Positions 25,317 to 33,373 of a stretch of 52,788 bases of DNA are shown here, piece by piece. The stretch spans positions 1 to 52,788 of the forward strand of contig JACQUA010000410.1 in NCBI GenBank assembly GCA_016210565.1. Reading direction: 5' to 3'. The DNA is from Chloroflexota bacterium. Lineage in GTDB: Bacteria; Chloroflexota; Dehalococcoidia; JACQUA01. Positions within the stretch are counted from its first letter, which is position 1. The number at the start of each line of letters is the position of its first letter. The translations under genes were made by a program, and so were the position numbers. The notes beneath the pieces are model-generated. The model did no database searches. It saw only the letters and a list, made by a program, of their open reading frames with translations, and was not told where the DNA came from.

Positions 25317-25589
25317 TCATTTCACGCCACGGACCTCGGCCAGGAGGCGGTTCAGCCTGTCCTTCATCTCCGGGGCCAGTACGCGGTCCCCGTACTCCAG
25401 GGTTCTCTGCAGCACCCCTTCCAGTTCGAAGTTTATCTCTTTCCTGACCGCCGGAGACAGGCTCTGGTACATCCCCTCGATATTGCCTATCCAGTTGGCC
25501 AGGGGTTCCACCCTGTCCCGCTTGAAAAGGTACCCCTCCAGAGCGCCCACCTTGGCGGCGAACTTGAAGAATTCATTGTATTCGCTCAT
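25317..25589 (-). CDS. small helical protein, function unknown
   Basis: Ninety residues starting MSEYNEFFKFAAKVGALEGY, charged and predicted fully alpha-helical, with no signal or membrane segment. The ATG at 25589 has GGAGG eight bases upstream; the longer frame to 25733 is encoded by a tandem repeat and is not real. The C-terminal part (EGVLQRTLEYGDRVLAPEMK) suggests a helical bundle. I do not recognise a family. It is divergent from the MFS gene and convergent with nothing obvious. Confidence 0.7.
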   Translation of the reverse strand: MSEYNEFFKFAAKVGALEGYLFKRDRVEPLANWIGNIEGMYQSLSPAVRKEINFELEGVLQRTLEYGDRVLAPEMKDRLNRLLAEVRGVK

Positions 25590-25649
25590 GGTTTTAGCCT
25601 CCTGGACGCCTTTATGGGCGGTACTCGATGCGTCCGTATTATTATACAG

Positions 25650-25751
25650 CCAACAAGCATAAAAATAAGCGGGCACAGGCACGGTGGCCTGTCGTACTGG
25701 CCAACAAGGACAAAAATAAGCCCGCGCAGGCACGGGGGCCTGTGGTACCGG
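25650..25751. repeat. two tandem copies of a 51-base unit
   Basis: Units at 25650-25700 and 25701-25751 share CCAACAAG..AAAAATAAGC, then GC.CAGGCACGG.GGCCTGT.GTAC.GG. The second half of each is a copy of the ACAGGC..GCCTGT inverted repeat that ends the element at 33070-33343. Confidence 0.75.
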
Positions 25752-25841
25752 GTGGCGCGGTCACCCTCTCCTTATTCCTCTCCCATCAAGGGAGAGGAGG
25801 GGTTGCTCTTTGACCCGGAGCGGCAGTACAATATTAACAAA

Positions 25842-27281
25842 ATGCAATTGAATGCGTCCCCCGCGCACCGGATAGGCGCTTCCAAACGGAGCGCCTATCT
25901 TATTTTCGCCGTTGTCGCCGTCCCCTTTCTCATGTCCTCTATCGACTCCACCGTAGTGGTCGTCAGCTTGCCCGCGATGGTGGACGAGATGGAAACCAAC
26001 CTGGCGTGGGTGGGCTGGGTCATCACCGGCTATCTGCTGTCGCAGACCATCATCATGCCGGTGGCAGGCAAGCTCAGCGACGACTTTGGCCGGAAGCGGG
26101 TGTTCCTGGCTTCGGTGCTGCTATTCACCCTCACTTCGCTGGCCGCCGGCCTGGCGCCCAACATCTACTGGCTGATCATCTTCAGGGTCCTCCAGGGCAT
26201 CGGCGGCGGCGCCTTCATGCCTATCGCCACCGGTATCGTCAGCGACGCCTTCGGAGACCGCCGGGCGGCCGCCATCGGGCTCTTCGGCAGCATCTTTCCC
26301 ATCGGGGCCATCCTGGGACCCAACATCGGCGGCTTCATTGTCGATCACTTCTCCTGGCGCTGGATCTTCTTCGTCAACATCCCCATCGGCATCGCCGCCA
26401 CCCTGTTCGGGCTGGCCGTGCTGCGGCGGACGGAGCCCGGTCCCGCCCGGCGCTTCGATGTCGCCGGCGCCGGCATCTTCAGCGCGGCCATGTCCGCCAT
26501 CCTCTATGCCCTGACCACCTGGGCAGACAATCCCGAGTCTGTCGGGTTCTTGACATGGTCCTTCTTTGCCATCGGAGCCATACTGCTCGTCGTCCTGGTC
26601 AAGTACGAGACCCGGGTAGAGACACCCATCATCGACATGCGTTTGCTCCGCTGGCGTCCTTTCATTGGAGTCAACATCTACAACTTCTTCTTCGGCGCCG
26701 TCGCCTTCAGTTTCTTCACGTTCATCCCCTACTACACCGCCATTGCCTACGGCATGAGCGCCAGTGAAAACGGCATTATCCTCACGCCGAGGTCGGTGGC
26801 CATGATGGCCATGTCCGCCTTGAGCAGCCTGTTCATCATCCGTTTCCGTTACCGCCCTCCCATGATCATCGGCCTTCTCATCCTGTCGGCGAGCCTGTTC
26901 TTGCTGGGACTGGACCCCCGCGATGTGGTATTGCTGGGATGGCGCGTACCCAACCTCTTGTTTCTGACGCTGACCGTCATGCTGGGTGGCGTGGGCATCG
27001 GGATTGCCAATCCGGCCGCCAATAACGCCGCACTGGACCTGCTGCCGGAGAAAGTGGCCGCCGTGTCCGGGATCCGCGGCATGTTCCGCTCGACCGGCGG
27101 GCTGATTGGCACTGCCGGGCTGGTCCTGGCGGTAAGCCATTTTCAGGACAAGGCGGCCGGGCTTCGCGAGACATTCTTCGTCTTCGGCGCGATGCTCGTC
27201 CTCCTGGTACCGGTAGTGTTCATGATCCCCGACTCCGCCTACAAGCGCTATCTCGACGCCCACGATAACCACCGGAGTTAG
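25842..27281 (+). CDS. MFS multidrug exporter, DHA2 (EmrB/QacA) type
   Basis: Inner-membrane protein of 479 residues with about 14 predicted hydrophobic helices, the DHA2 number and usual length. TM1 contains SSIDSTVVVVSLPAM (the D-x-T signature of the family). Motif A is GKLSDDFGRKRVF, followed by RVLQGIGGGAFMPIAT, and motif C is GAILGPNIGGFIVDHFSWRWIFF. It probably exports a lipophilic or anionic compound by proton antiport. ATG 25842 is the only start that leaves a short cytosolic N-terminus before TM1; the frame upstream to 25158 is repeat sequence. There is no strong RBS. It is convergent with the bicupin gene, and a shared hairpin lies between them. Confidence 0.88.
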   Translation: MQLNASPAHRIGASKRSAYLIFAVVAVPFLMSSIDSTVVVVSLPAMVDEMETNLAWVGWVITGYLLSQTIIMPVAGKLSDDFGRKRVFLASVLLFTLTSLAAGLAPNIYWLIIFRVLQGIGGGAFMPIATGIVSDAFGDRRAAAIGLFGSIFPIGAILGPNIGGFIVDHFSWRWIFFVNIPIGIAATLFGLAVLRRTEPGPARRFDVAGAGIFSAAMSAILYALTTWADNPESVGFLTWSFFAIGAILLVVLVKYETRVETPIIDMRLLRWRPFIGVNIYNFFFGAVAFSFFTFIPYYTAIAYGMSASENGIILTPRSVAMMAMSALSSLFIIRFRYRPPMIIGLLILSASLFLLGLDPRDVVLLGWRVPNLLFLTLTVMLGGVGIGIANPAANNAALDLLPEKVAAVSGIRGMFRSTGGLIGTAGLVLAVSHFQDKAAGLRETFFVFGAMLVLLVPVVFMIPDSAYKRYLDAHDNHRS

Positions 27282-27449
27282 GGAAGAAGACAGTAGACAG
27301 TAGGGTCGCCTAGCAACTGGGCTTGCCCCCGTCGTCCCGGGCCAGCCGCCAACTTACGGTCCCGATGCCGCCAGGACAAAGGGCGTCGCCACGGACGCCG
27401 AGGCTCAGTCCTCTGCGAGCCTCGGCATCCCAGCAAAGACATTCGTTAT

Positions 27450-27498
27450 GTCAATCTCCCTTGGTCCCCCTTTTTAAAAAAGGGAGAGAGATTGACTA
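27450..27498. terminator. bidirectional hairpin between convergent genes
   Basis: GTCAATCTCCCTT on the left pairs with AAGGGAGA.AGATTGAC on the right across a C-run/TTTTTAAAAAA centre. It lies between the MFS stop (27281) and the bicupin stop (27496) and overlaps the latter's stop codon. A-rich and T-rich runs in the loop could serve either direction. Confidence 0.45.
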
Positions 27499-28578
27499 TT
27501 TCTTCAAAAACGGTGCCATTTTGGACACCACGCCCCGCTTGGCGCACTCGGCCTGGAAGGTCTTCTCGATATCCGGGTCCTGGTCGGCATACTCGATCTG
27601 GTCGCCGCCCGACTTAACATCCTCGGCGGTCTTGTAGGCTTTGCCCATGGGGTGTTTGCGGCTGTTCCAGCGCAGCGCGAGGTATCTGGCCGGCGTGGCG
27701 CCCACATTAAAATGCTGGTGGAACCAGCGGTTCGGGGGCACAAACATGCTTCCGGAGTGCCAGGGTACCTTCATCTTCTCTCTGGCGCTGGTTTCCGGCC
27801 ACAGCAGAGAAAAACCCTCGCCGTTGAGAAGGACCACGTGGGCCGCCGGGCCGTGGCGGTGGGCCTTCTTGTAGGTCCCTACCGGGAACTCGGAGATGTG
27901 CGCCGCCATCGTGTTGTTGGACAGCTCCAGACCCACGTTGGTCCCGCCGGCGCCCCTTTCCTTCCATTCAAGCAGTTTCATGCTCTTGACATCCGGCACG
28001 AAATTGCTCTCCCATAGCCTTCCCGGATGCATCTTCCCCTTCGAGGCATCGAAGTATCCCGTCTCCCCGCTGTAGCGGTCGGTAAAGGCAAAATTGTTCT
28101 TGAACACGAACTCCTCGTTGTGGATCAAATTCAACATCAGGGGCGCGCTGGTGCAGGCCAGGTACCGCACCGGTTTGTTCCCCTGCCCGTTGAAATGCTG
28201 GTGCCACACGTTCAGCGGCGGAGCGAAAAGGCTTCCGGTCTGCCATTCGAAGGTCTGCTTATGCTTCTCATCCCACCAGAGAGTGGTGGCCCCGTTGCCA
28301 GAAAGGACATAGATCATCTCCTCGAAAAGATGCCTTTGCGGTTTCAGGTTGCCGCCCGGGGCAATCTCACACACATAGGCATCGGCCATGCCCTCCGCCC
28401 CTTCCAGGATAACAAAAGCCCCCTTGCCGCCCTTCCTGGCCCAAGTCTCCACCTTCACCGTGTTCAGGTCGTCCACGGCATAACCCCGGTTTACCGGTAT
28501 CTCCTGCGCCTCCACCCACCGATCGTAGAAGGTCTTGGTCCCAAAGGCAGAGTTCCTGATGTCGCTCGGCGTGGTCAC
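27496..28578 (-). CDS. bicupin domain protein
   Basis: Cytoplasmic protein of 360 residues with two cupin barrels. The first has PQRHLFEEMIYVLSGNG (H-x4-E type metal motif) and NVWHQHFN; the second has KKAHRHGPAAHVVLLNGEG and RWFHQHFNVGATPARYLALRW. The doubled WHQHFN/FHQHFN shows internal duplication. Bicupins include gentisate-type dioxygenases and isomerases, but the residues visible here do not fix a reaction. I use GTG 28578, which has AAAGGAGG six bases upstream; ATG 28608 would add ten residues and has no RBS. The neighbouring MFS gene and the oxidoreductases would suit a catabolic role, which is inference. Confidence 0.85.
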   Translation of the reverse strand: MTTPSDIRNSAFGTKTFYDRWVEAQEIPVNRGYAVDDLNTVKVETWARKGGKGAFVILEGAEGMADAYVCEIAPGGNLKPQRHLFEEMIYVLSGNGATTLWWDEKHKQTFEWQTGSLFAPPLNVWHQHFNGQGNKPVRYLACTSAPLMLNLIHNEEFVFKNNFAFTDRYSGETGYFDASKGKMHPGRLWESNFVPDVKSMKLLEWKERGAGGTNVGLELSNNTMAAHISEFPVGTYKKAHRHGPAAHVVLLNGEGFSLLWPETSAREKMKVPWHSGSMFVPPNRWFHQHFNVGATPARYLALRWNSRKHPMGKAYKTAEDVKSGGDQIEYADQDPDIEKTFQAECAKRGVVSKMAPFLKK

Positions 28579-29184
28579 TGGTTGCCTCCTTTCAGAATTC
28601 GCGAACAAAATGCCAGCCCCCTCCTCCTCAACCCCGTCGCGGCATTTTAAGATAAGCGCCGGGACAATGTCAATAGCGATCTGTAACCCGTGTGGCGATC
28701 TCTAACCCGGACAAGCCGGAGCCAAGAAGGCCGTCCAAATCCGAAACCCAAAGCACGAAATCCTAAACAATCACCCATGCGCCGATGGCGCACCATGAAG
28801 GATGAAAATGTCATTCTGAGCGAAGCGAGCGCAGCGAGCCTAGTCGAAGAATCTTTCGGGGCGGGGCGCGGGACGAAAGACCCTTCGACTTCGCTCAGGG
28901 TGACAGCCTATTTTCTGAGCAAATTCATAATGCCAATGCTCAAATGTCCGACCACTCCCGCCCGGGCCTGAATTTCCAAATTGGCATGCAGTGGAATGTC
29001 CCTGGTGGTTTGGAGTTTTGGTATTCGGATTTGTTTAGAGTTTAGAGATTCTGATTTAGGATTTTCTCTTGCCGCCTTCCGCAAGACTCGATTCTTAACG
29101 GAATAATCTGGTAGTCGGCAGCCGATGGGATGGCGGGGAATATTAAATTTGCATTCCGTTTGCGGCCTGGTCTTTGATCTACCG
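28579..29184. other. 606-base gap filled with repeats
   Basis: No gene. An inverted pair of the AAATCC.AA..CTAAAC.AA repeat (about 28733-28775 and 29008-29062) encloses the palindromic repeat at 28805-28905, which is preceded by ATGAAGGATGAAAATG from the TTTCATCCTTGATGG family. The last 60 bases are A+T-rich and lead into the toxin-antitoxin promoter. Confidence 0.6.
28805..28905. repeat. palindromic intergenic repeat, CCTGAGCGAAG family
   Basis: TGTCATTCTGAGCGAAGCG on the left and CTTCGACTTCGCTCAGGGTGACA on the right, with GAAGAATCTTTCGGGG / GACGAAAGACCC inside. It can fold into a hairpin of nearly 100 bases and is closely related to the copy at 31470-31560. Confidence 0.75.
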
Positions 29185-29203
29185 AATGGTGTATAATACC
29201 ATT
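29185..29203 (+). promoter_or_regulatory. palindromic operator overlapping a -10 box
   Basis: AATGGT-GTATAAT-ACCATT is a 19-base palindrome with perfect 6-base arms. It contains TATAAT at 29192-29197, a perfect -10 hexamer, and lies 23 bases before the antitoxin GTG at 29226. It is the expected site for autorepression by the ribbon-helix-helix antitoxin. Confidence 0.6.
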
Positions 29204-29225
29204 GCGCCGCTAGAGGAGATAACAC

Positions 29226-29474
29226 GTGGTAGTTAAGATAAACGTTTGCATGCCGAGAGAAGTTCTGGACAAAATCGACAAGGCGAGCGAAGCAGCCCAT
29301 GCTTCGCGGAGCGCGTTCCTGGTCCGGGCAGTGGAACACTATCTTGAAGAACAAGAAAAGGAAAGGCAAAGGCTAAAGCGCGCCGAGGCAGCAAAAACCA
29401 TAAAAGAAATCGCAGCCAAGCTTGGCGATTGGGATGCCGTAGGAGAGTTGCTAAGATCGCGGAACAGTCACTAG
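29226..29474 (+). CDS. ribbon-helix-helix antitoxin (VapB-like)
   Basis: Protein of 82 residues. N-terminal VVKINVCMPREVLDKIDKAS with ASRSAFLVRAVEHYLEEQE is the CopG/MetJ-like beta strand plus two helices that bind DNA as a dimer; the C-terminal helix is the likely toxin-binding tail. GTG 29226 follows GAGGAGAT. It overlaps the PIN toxin gene by 46 bases. Expected function: neutralise the toxin and, with it, repress the operator at 29185-29203. Confidence 0.82.
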   Translation: MVVKINVCMPREVLDKIDKASEAAHASRSAFLVRAVEHYLEEQEKERQRLKRAEAAKTIKEIAAKLGDWDAVGELLRSRNSH

Positions 29475-29890
29475 TAATAGACGCGTCTGTCGGCGTCAAA
29501 TGGTTTTCGAGGAAGAACGAGCCTGACCTAGCTCAGGCTGACCTCCTTCTCGACAGTCGGAAGGATGGCGTCGTCAGCATCTGGGTGCCGGACCTATTCT
29601 TTTACGAAGTTGCCAATGCTCTGGCAACGAAGGGATATCTATCTGGTAGAGACGTTCATCGGTCCGTTGAAAGCCTGTGGAATTTGGGTCTGAGGGTCGT
29701 ACCCGTCGATGGTGAATTCCTCGCCAGGTCAGCCGCTCTGGCGCGTCAACTCAGGATAACTGTCTATGATGCCTGCTACGCAGCAGTAGCATCAAAGGTC
29801 CACCTCCCCCTCGTCACGGCTAATCCGCGACACCAGGGTCGAGCCTTTGGCTGCCCGGTCATCTCCTTGAGGGACTGGCGGGGGCCGTAG
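29429..29890 (+). CDS. PIN-domain ribonuclease toxin (VapC-like)
   Basis: Protein of 153 residues with the PIN fold: Asp18 (VIDASVGVKWF), Glu60 (FFYEVANAL) and Asp114 (TVYDACYAAVA) are the acidic catalytic residues. The fourth usual acidic position, in the VTAD loop, is Asn here (VTANPRH). VapC toxins cut tRNA or rRNA. ATG 29429 lies inside the antitoxin gene; no other start codon occurs before the first PIN strand, so the overlap is probably real. Confidence 0.82.
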   Translation: MGCRRRVAKIAEQSLVIDASVGVKWFSRKNEPDLAQADLLLDSRKDGVVSIWVPDLFFYEVANALATKGYLSGRDVHRSVESLWNLGLRVVPVDGEFLARSAALARQLRITVYDACYAAVASKVHLPLVTANPRHQGRAFGCPVISLRDWRGP

Positions 29891-30059
29891 CCAACCGCCG
29901 TTCTTACGCCGGACACCCACTCGTGCAACCGTATCCAACGGCATGCCATGTATCACCAGGCGCTTCGCCGCCTTCCTCAGAGACGCCGGTAGGTTCGCGC
30001 GGCCGCTTTCTCCATCCCACGTCCTCACCTGCGCTTGCCCGCCTTTGAATTGTTCTTCC
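29891..30059. other. gap between vapC and the SBP4 promoter
   Basis: No gene, RNA or clear repeat seen. Short frames here have neither an RBS nor recognisable motifs. Confidence 0.5.
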
Positions 30060-30089
30060 TTGACAGCGATAGACCTTTCGTACTATATT
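30060..30089 (+). promoter_or_regulatory. near-consensus sigma-70 promoter for SBP4
   Basis: TTGACA at 30060-30065 and TATATT at 30084-30089, spacer 18 bases. The predicted start near 30096 leaves a leader of about 110 bases that contains the small ORF at 30139-30210. Confidence 0.7.
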
Positions 30090-30138
30090 CGTCTTCAGCA
30101 ACAGACGGGAAGTGCCTCCGCGTACCGAGATTGAGACA

Positions 30139-30210
30139 ATGCGCCGAATGCCGTCCCCGGTCCTTTTGCGGACTATTTCCAAACATATTGTGCCAGGGGG
30201 TCGAAAATGA
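30139..30210 (+). CDS. 23-codon leader ORF overlapping the SBP4 start
   Basis: ATG 30139 opens a frame beginning MRRMPSPVLLRTISKH. Its TGA (30208-30210) overlaps the ATG of SBP4 at 30207 as ATGA, the classic arrangement for translational coupling. The peptide is very basic. Its RBS (GAGATTGAGA) is moderate, and SBP4 itself has only a weak RBS, which would make coupling useful. It could still be fortuitous. Confidence 0.4.
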   Translation: MRRMPSPVLLRTISKHIVPGGRK

Positions 30211-31355
30211 AGAGAACGATAGCTCTTCCGATGTTAGTCCTGCTTGTGGGCCTTTTGCTGGCGCCGGCCTGCGCCCCCGGCCCGGTTCCGACTCCAGCAA
30301 CGACGCCGGCCGCCGCGATTCCCGGTAAGGAAGCCCAAAAGGGGGAATGGGAAAAAGTAACCGCGGCGGCAAAGAAAGAAGGCGTGGTGGTGGTGGCCAC
30401 CTTTCTGGCCGCCCCCGTCCGGCAGGCAATTTCGGCAGCTATGCAGGACAAGTTCGGCGTAACCATCGAGTACGTTTCAGGCCGGCCCGCAGAGTTCGCC
30501 ACCAAGATACTGGCGGAACGCCGGGCGGGTCTGTATCTGGAAGACATGCTGATAGGCGGCGCGGCGACCGGGCTGGACGTCTTGAAGCCGGCCGGCGTTC
30601 TGGAACCCCTGGACAACGCGCTGGTCCTGCCGGAGGTCCTGGACCCGAAGGCCTGGTACGCCGGCGCGCTCCTCTGGAACGACAAGGGTCACCATGCGTT
30701 GTCCTTCATCGCCTCCCCGCAGGCGCCCATTGTTATCAACACCACTCTGGTCAAGCATGAGGAGATGAAGTCCTATCGCAACCTTCTCGACCCTAAGTGG
30801 AAGGGCAAGATAGTGATGGGCGACCCGACGGTGGGGGGCTCCGGCAACACCATAGTTACCGCGCTGGGCGAAAACATCATGGGCAGGGACTTCCTCAGGG
30901 AGCTGGCCAAACAGGAGCCGTTGATCGGGAAAGACGAGCGGCTGCTCGGGGAATGGGTGGCGCGGGGCAAGTACCCTCTGGGAATGGCGATTAAGACCGA
31001 AGTGATCACCGATTTCATCAACGCCGGAGCGCCCATAGACGTGCTGACCCCCCAGGAGGGCACGTACGTCACCGCCACCACCGGCAGCGTCCTCTTACTG
31101 AAGAACGCCCCCCACCCCAGCACGACCAAGCTCCTCATCAACTGGCTGCTCAGCAAGGAAGGCGGGACGGTCTTTTCCAAGACCATAGGCGCCCAGAGCG
31201 CCAGAGTGGATGTCCCCACGGACTTCCTCCACCCGGCCCGGGTGCGGCAGCCCGGCGCCAAGTACGCCAGCACCGACTTCGAAGAGGAGTACATCAAGAT
31301 AAGGAACGAATATCTCAAGACCGCGAAAGAGATCTTCGGGCATCTGGTACAGTAG
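30207..31355 (+). CDS. solute-binding lipoprotein (SBP4)
   Basis: Type-2 binding lipoprotein of 382 residues with lipobox APA-Cys22 and a Pro/Thr/Ala tether. It belongs to the subgroup with SBP6 and SBP7: SGRPAEFATKILAERRAGLY, LIGGAATGLDVLKPAGVLEP, LDPKWKGKIVMGDPTVGGSG, WVARGKYPLGMAI, NAPHPSTTKLLINWLLSKEG and QSARVDVPTDFLHPARV. It has its own promoter and a coupled leader ORF and lies upstream of MmgE/PrpD 3. Its TAG stop runs straight into an ATGACGAA repeat. The ligand is unknown; the close SBP4/6/7 paralogy suggests chemically related ligands. Confidence 0.87.
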   Translation: MKRTIALPMLVLLVGLLLAPACAPGPVPTPATTPAAAIPGKEAQKGEWEKVTAAAKKEGVVVVATFLAAPVRQAISAAMQDKFGVTIEYVSGRPAEFATKILAERRAGLYLEDMLIGGAATGLDVLKPAGVLEPLDNALVLPEVLDPKAWYAGALLWNDKGHHALSFIASPQAPIVINTTLVKHEEMKSYRNLLDPKWKGKIVMGDPTVGGSGNTIVTALGENIMGRDFLRELAKQEPLIGKDERLLGEWVARGKYPLGMAIKTEVITDFINAGAPIDVLTPQEGTYVTATTGSVLLLKNAPHPSTTKLLINWLLSKEGGTVFSKTIGAQSARVDVPTDFLHPARVRQPGAKYASTDFEEEYIKIRNEYLKTAKEIFGHLVQ

Positions 31356-31671
31356 GAAATGACGAATGACGAAACCCGAATGACGAATCAATGACGACGT
31401 CCGAAGGAAGAGTCCGATCAATCAATCATCCCGGCGAGTCGGTACCACCAGGGGCGAAATTCGCGTCCGCTGTCATTCTGAGCGCAGCGAGCGTAGTCGA
31501 AGAATCCTTCGAGGTGGACTGAGGGACGAAAGACCCTTCGCTTCGCTCAGGGTGACATCTTCGTCGCAATGAATGAAAGAAGCCAGTAGCCAGTGGCCAG
31601 AAGCGCCCCGGCGATTCTGAATCCTGGCTCCTGACTTCTGGATTCTGAATTCTGACTTCAGGAGCAAGACA
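31356..31671. repeat. 316-base gap of three repeat types
   Basis: ATGACGAA-type heptamer repeats (31358-31400) are followed by a palindromic CCTGAGCGAAG-family copy (about 31470-31560) and by a CCAGTAGCCAGTGGCCAGAAG / TTCTGGATTCTGAATTCTG simple repeat that ends at the RBS of MmgE/PrpD 3. No gene. Confidence 0.65.
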
Positions 31672-33063
31672 TTGCCCGTCCGCGACCAGCTAGCCCGGTT
31701 CTGTTACGACCTCAAGTTTGAGGACCTCCCCCGCGACGTTCTCAAATATACCAGGCTGATGATTGCAGACCAGGTCGGTCTCACCACCGCCGCCGCCAGG
31801 ATCGACCCCGAGGTGGACACCGGCCTGGGCCGGTTTTTCAAGGAACTGGGAGGTAAGGAGGAATCCAGCCTGGTAGGTGAGGGCTGTAAGGTCCCGTCCA
31901 TCAATGCCGCTTTCGCCAACACGGCCCTCAGTTTCGGAGGGTTCGATGGCCTGCACCGTGCTGCGATACATCTCCCGTCCACTCTGATTCCGGGAACGAT
32001 GGCCGTGGCTGAAAGAGAAAAGGCTTCGGGCAAGGACTTGATTCTGGCCACGGTTATCGGCGCGGAGGTGATGACGCGCATAGGGATGGCCATGGGCGCC
32101 AGTAATGCCTACAACCGGGGTTTTCACCCCACATCCCTCTGCGCCCCGTTTGGCGTAGCCGTGGCCGGCGGCAAGCTCCTCCGGCTGAGCCGGGATGCCT
32201 TCGCCGAAGCCATCAGCATCGCCGCGGTTCAGGGGGCCGGCGCCCGCCCGTGGCCCCAGTTCCCCAAGGCCCCGCTGACCACCAGGGTCCAGGTCGGCAG
32301 GGCAGCCCACAGCGGAGTCATGTCAGCCCTGCTGGCCGGCATGGGCATTATCGGCATCGCTGACATATTCGAAGACGCCCGGGGATTCCTGACGGGCCAC
32401 TCGGCAAAACCTGATATTGCCCAACTCACCAGGGGACTCGGGACAGAATATGAGATAAAGAATACCACTTTGAAGAACTACTGCGTGGGAATATACAATA
32501 TCCCATGCATCGAAGCGCTGCTCAGCCTGGTCCAAAAGCACCACATCCGGGGCGAAGATATCGCTCATATTACCTGCAAACTCCCCACCGAGGTCGTGCC
32601 CCTGGTAGGCTCACCGGCCTATCCTTCGCGCGCCTTTTCGCCCGGTCTGAGCAAGAGTGCCCGGTATATCCTGGCGGTAACGGCCTACCAGGGCGACGGG
32701 CCGACCCTTTTCAGCCTGGCCTACAAGAACGAGGCCAACCTGAAAGACCCGCGCCACGCGGAGCTGTTCAAGAAGATTGACGTTGAAGCCGGACCCGAAC
32801 TCGACAAGTTCTTCCCCGGGAAATGGCCGTGCAGCATCACCATCAAGACCAGGGCAGGCCAGGAGTTCAGCCAGTTCCATGACGGTTCGGTTAAGGGGTC
32901 TCCCGAGAATCCGCTGACTCAGCAGGAGATGGAGAATCGGTTCAACAAAGTGGTGGCGCCGGTGCTGTCGCAGGAAAGATGCGACCGGATGATGGCGATG
33001 CTGCGCCGCCTGGAAGAGGTGACCGACGTCTCACCCCTCGCCAGCCTCATGGCCGGAATGTGA
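31672..33063 (+). CDS. MmgE/PrpD family protein (paralogue 3)
   Basis: Cytoplasmic protein of 463 residues, clearly paralogous to copies 1, 4 and 5 (PVRDQLARFCYDLKFEDLPR, then GKEESSLVGEGCKVPSINAA). The active-site loop FGGFDGLHRAAIHLPS gives Asp92, His95 and His100; the GFHPTS segment and GVAVAGGKLLRL helix follow. The C-terminal domain includes PWPQFPKAPLTTRVQVGRA, nearly the same as paralogue 1 (PWPQFPRAPKTNRIQVGRA), so 1 and 3 are closest. TTG 31672 is preceded by AGGAGC six bases upstream. It lies between SBP4 and TctC2; substrate unknown. Confidence 0.86.
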   Translation: MPVRDQLARFCYDLKFEDLPRDVLKYTRLMIADQVGLTTAAARIDPEVDTGLGRFFKELGGKEESSLVGEGCKVPSINAAFANTALSFGGFDGLHRAAIHLPSTLIPGTMAVAEREKASGKDLILATVIGAEVMTRIGMAMGASNAYNRGFHPTSLCAPFGVAVAGGKLLRLSRDAFAEAISIAAVQGAGARPWPQFPKAPLTTRVQVGRAAHSGVMSALLAGMGIIGIADIFEDARGFLTGHSAKPDIAQLTRGLGTEYEIKNTTLKNYCVGIYNIPCIEALLSLVQKHHIRGEDIAHITCKLPTEVVPLVGSPAYPSRAFSPGLSKSARYILAVTAYQGDGPTLFSLAYKNEANLKDPRHAELFKKIDVEAGPELDKFFPGKWPCSITIKTRAGQEFSQFHDGSVKGSPENPLTQQEMENRFNKVVAPVLSQERCDRMMAMLRRLEEVTDVSPLASLMAGM

Positions 33064-33069
33064 CAACAC

Positions 33070-33343
33070 CCGGTACCACAGGCCGCCGTGCCTGTGAACC
33101 GTTGTTTTCAGCCGTCATGGCGCCTGGCCGACCCGGCACGGAGGATTGCCCGGAGAATAACGTTTGCCGGTGCTACCAGGCCCGTGGGGGCAGACCCGGC
33201 CTGTCTGCTCGCCGGCGGGCGAACACACCGGTCCGCCCGTCCGGTGATGGGATTGAGTAATCCTTCATGCCTGGCAGACCAAGCGCCATCAAGGATGAAA
33301 GGGGAGCTCTCACAGGCACGGTGGCCTGTGGTACCGGTCTATT
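33070..33343. repeat. miniature inverted-repeat element (about 274 bases)
   Basis: The terminal arms are GGTACCACAGGC.GCCGTGC at 33073 and the inverted CACGGTGGCCTGTGGTACC near 33319-33338 (about 28 bases in all). Inside, TTTCA.CC.T.ATGGCGC.TGG.C at 33099 is repeated inverted at 33252-33297. A shorter relative lies at 39010-39155, and solitary ends occur at 25670, 25720, 40706, 41563, 49899 and 51447. It has no coding capacity. Confidence 0.7.
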
Positions 33344-33373
33344 TTCCTGAGTGACAAGGAGGTTAAAACAGCG

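Noticed and set aside
25158..25841. 228-codon extension of the MFS gene
   Set aside because: It is encoded by dispersed repeats and shows no membrane or domain logic; ATG 25842 directly precedes TM1.
26121..27272. Antisense ORF of 383 codons
   Set aside because: It mirrors the MFS gene, has a biased Gly/Asp/Glu composition and no RBS or family motif; it arises from the G+C-rich codon pattern.
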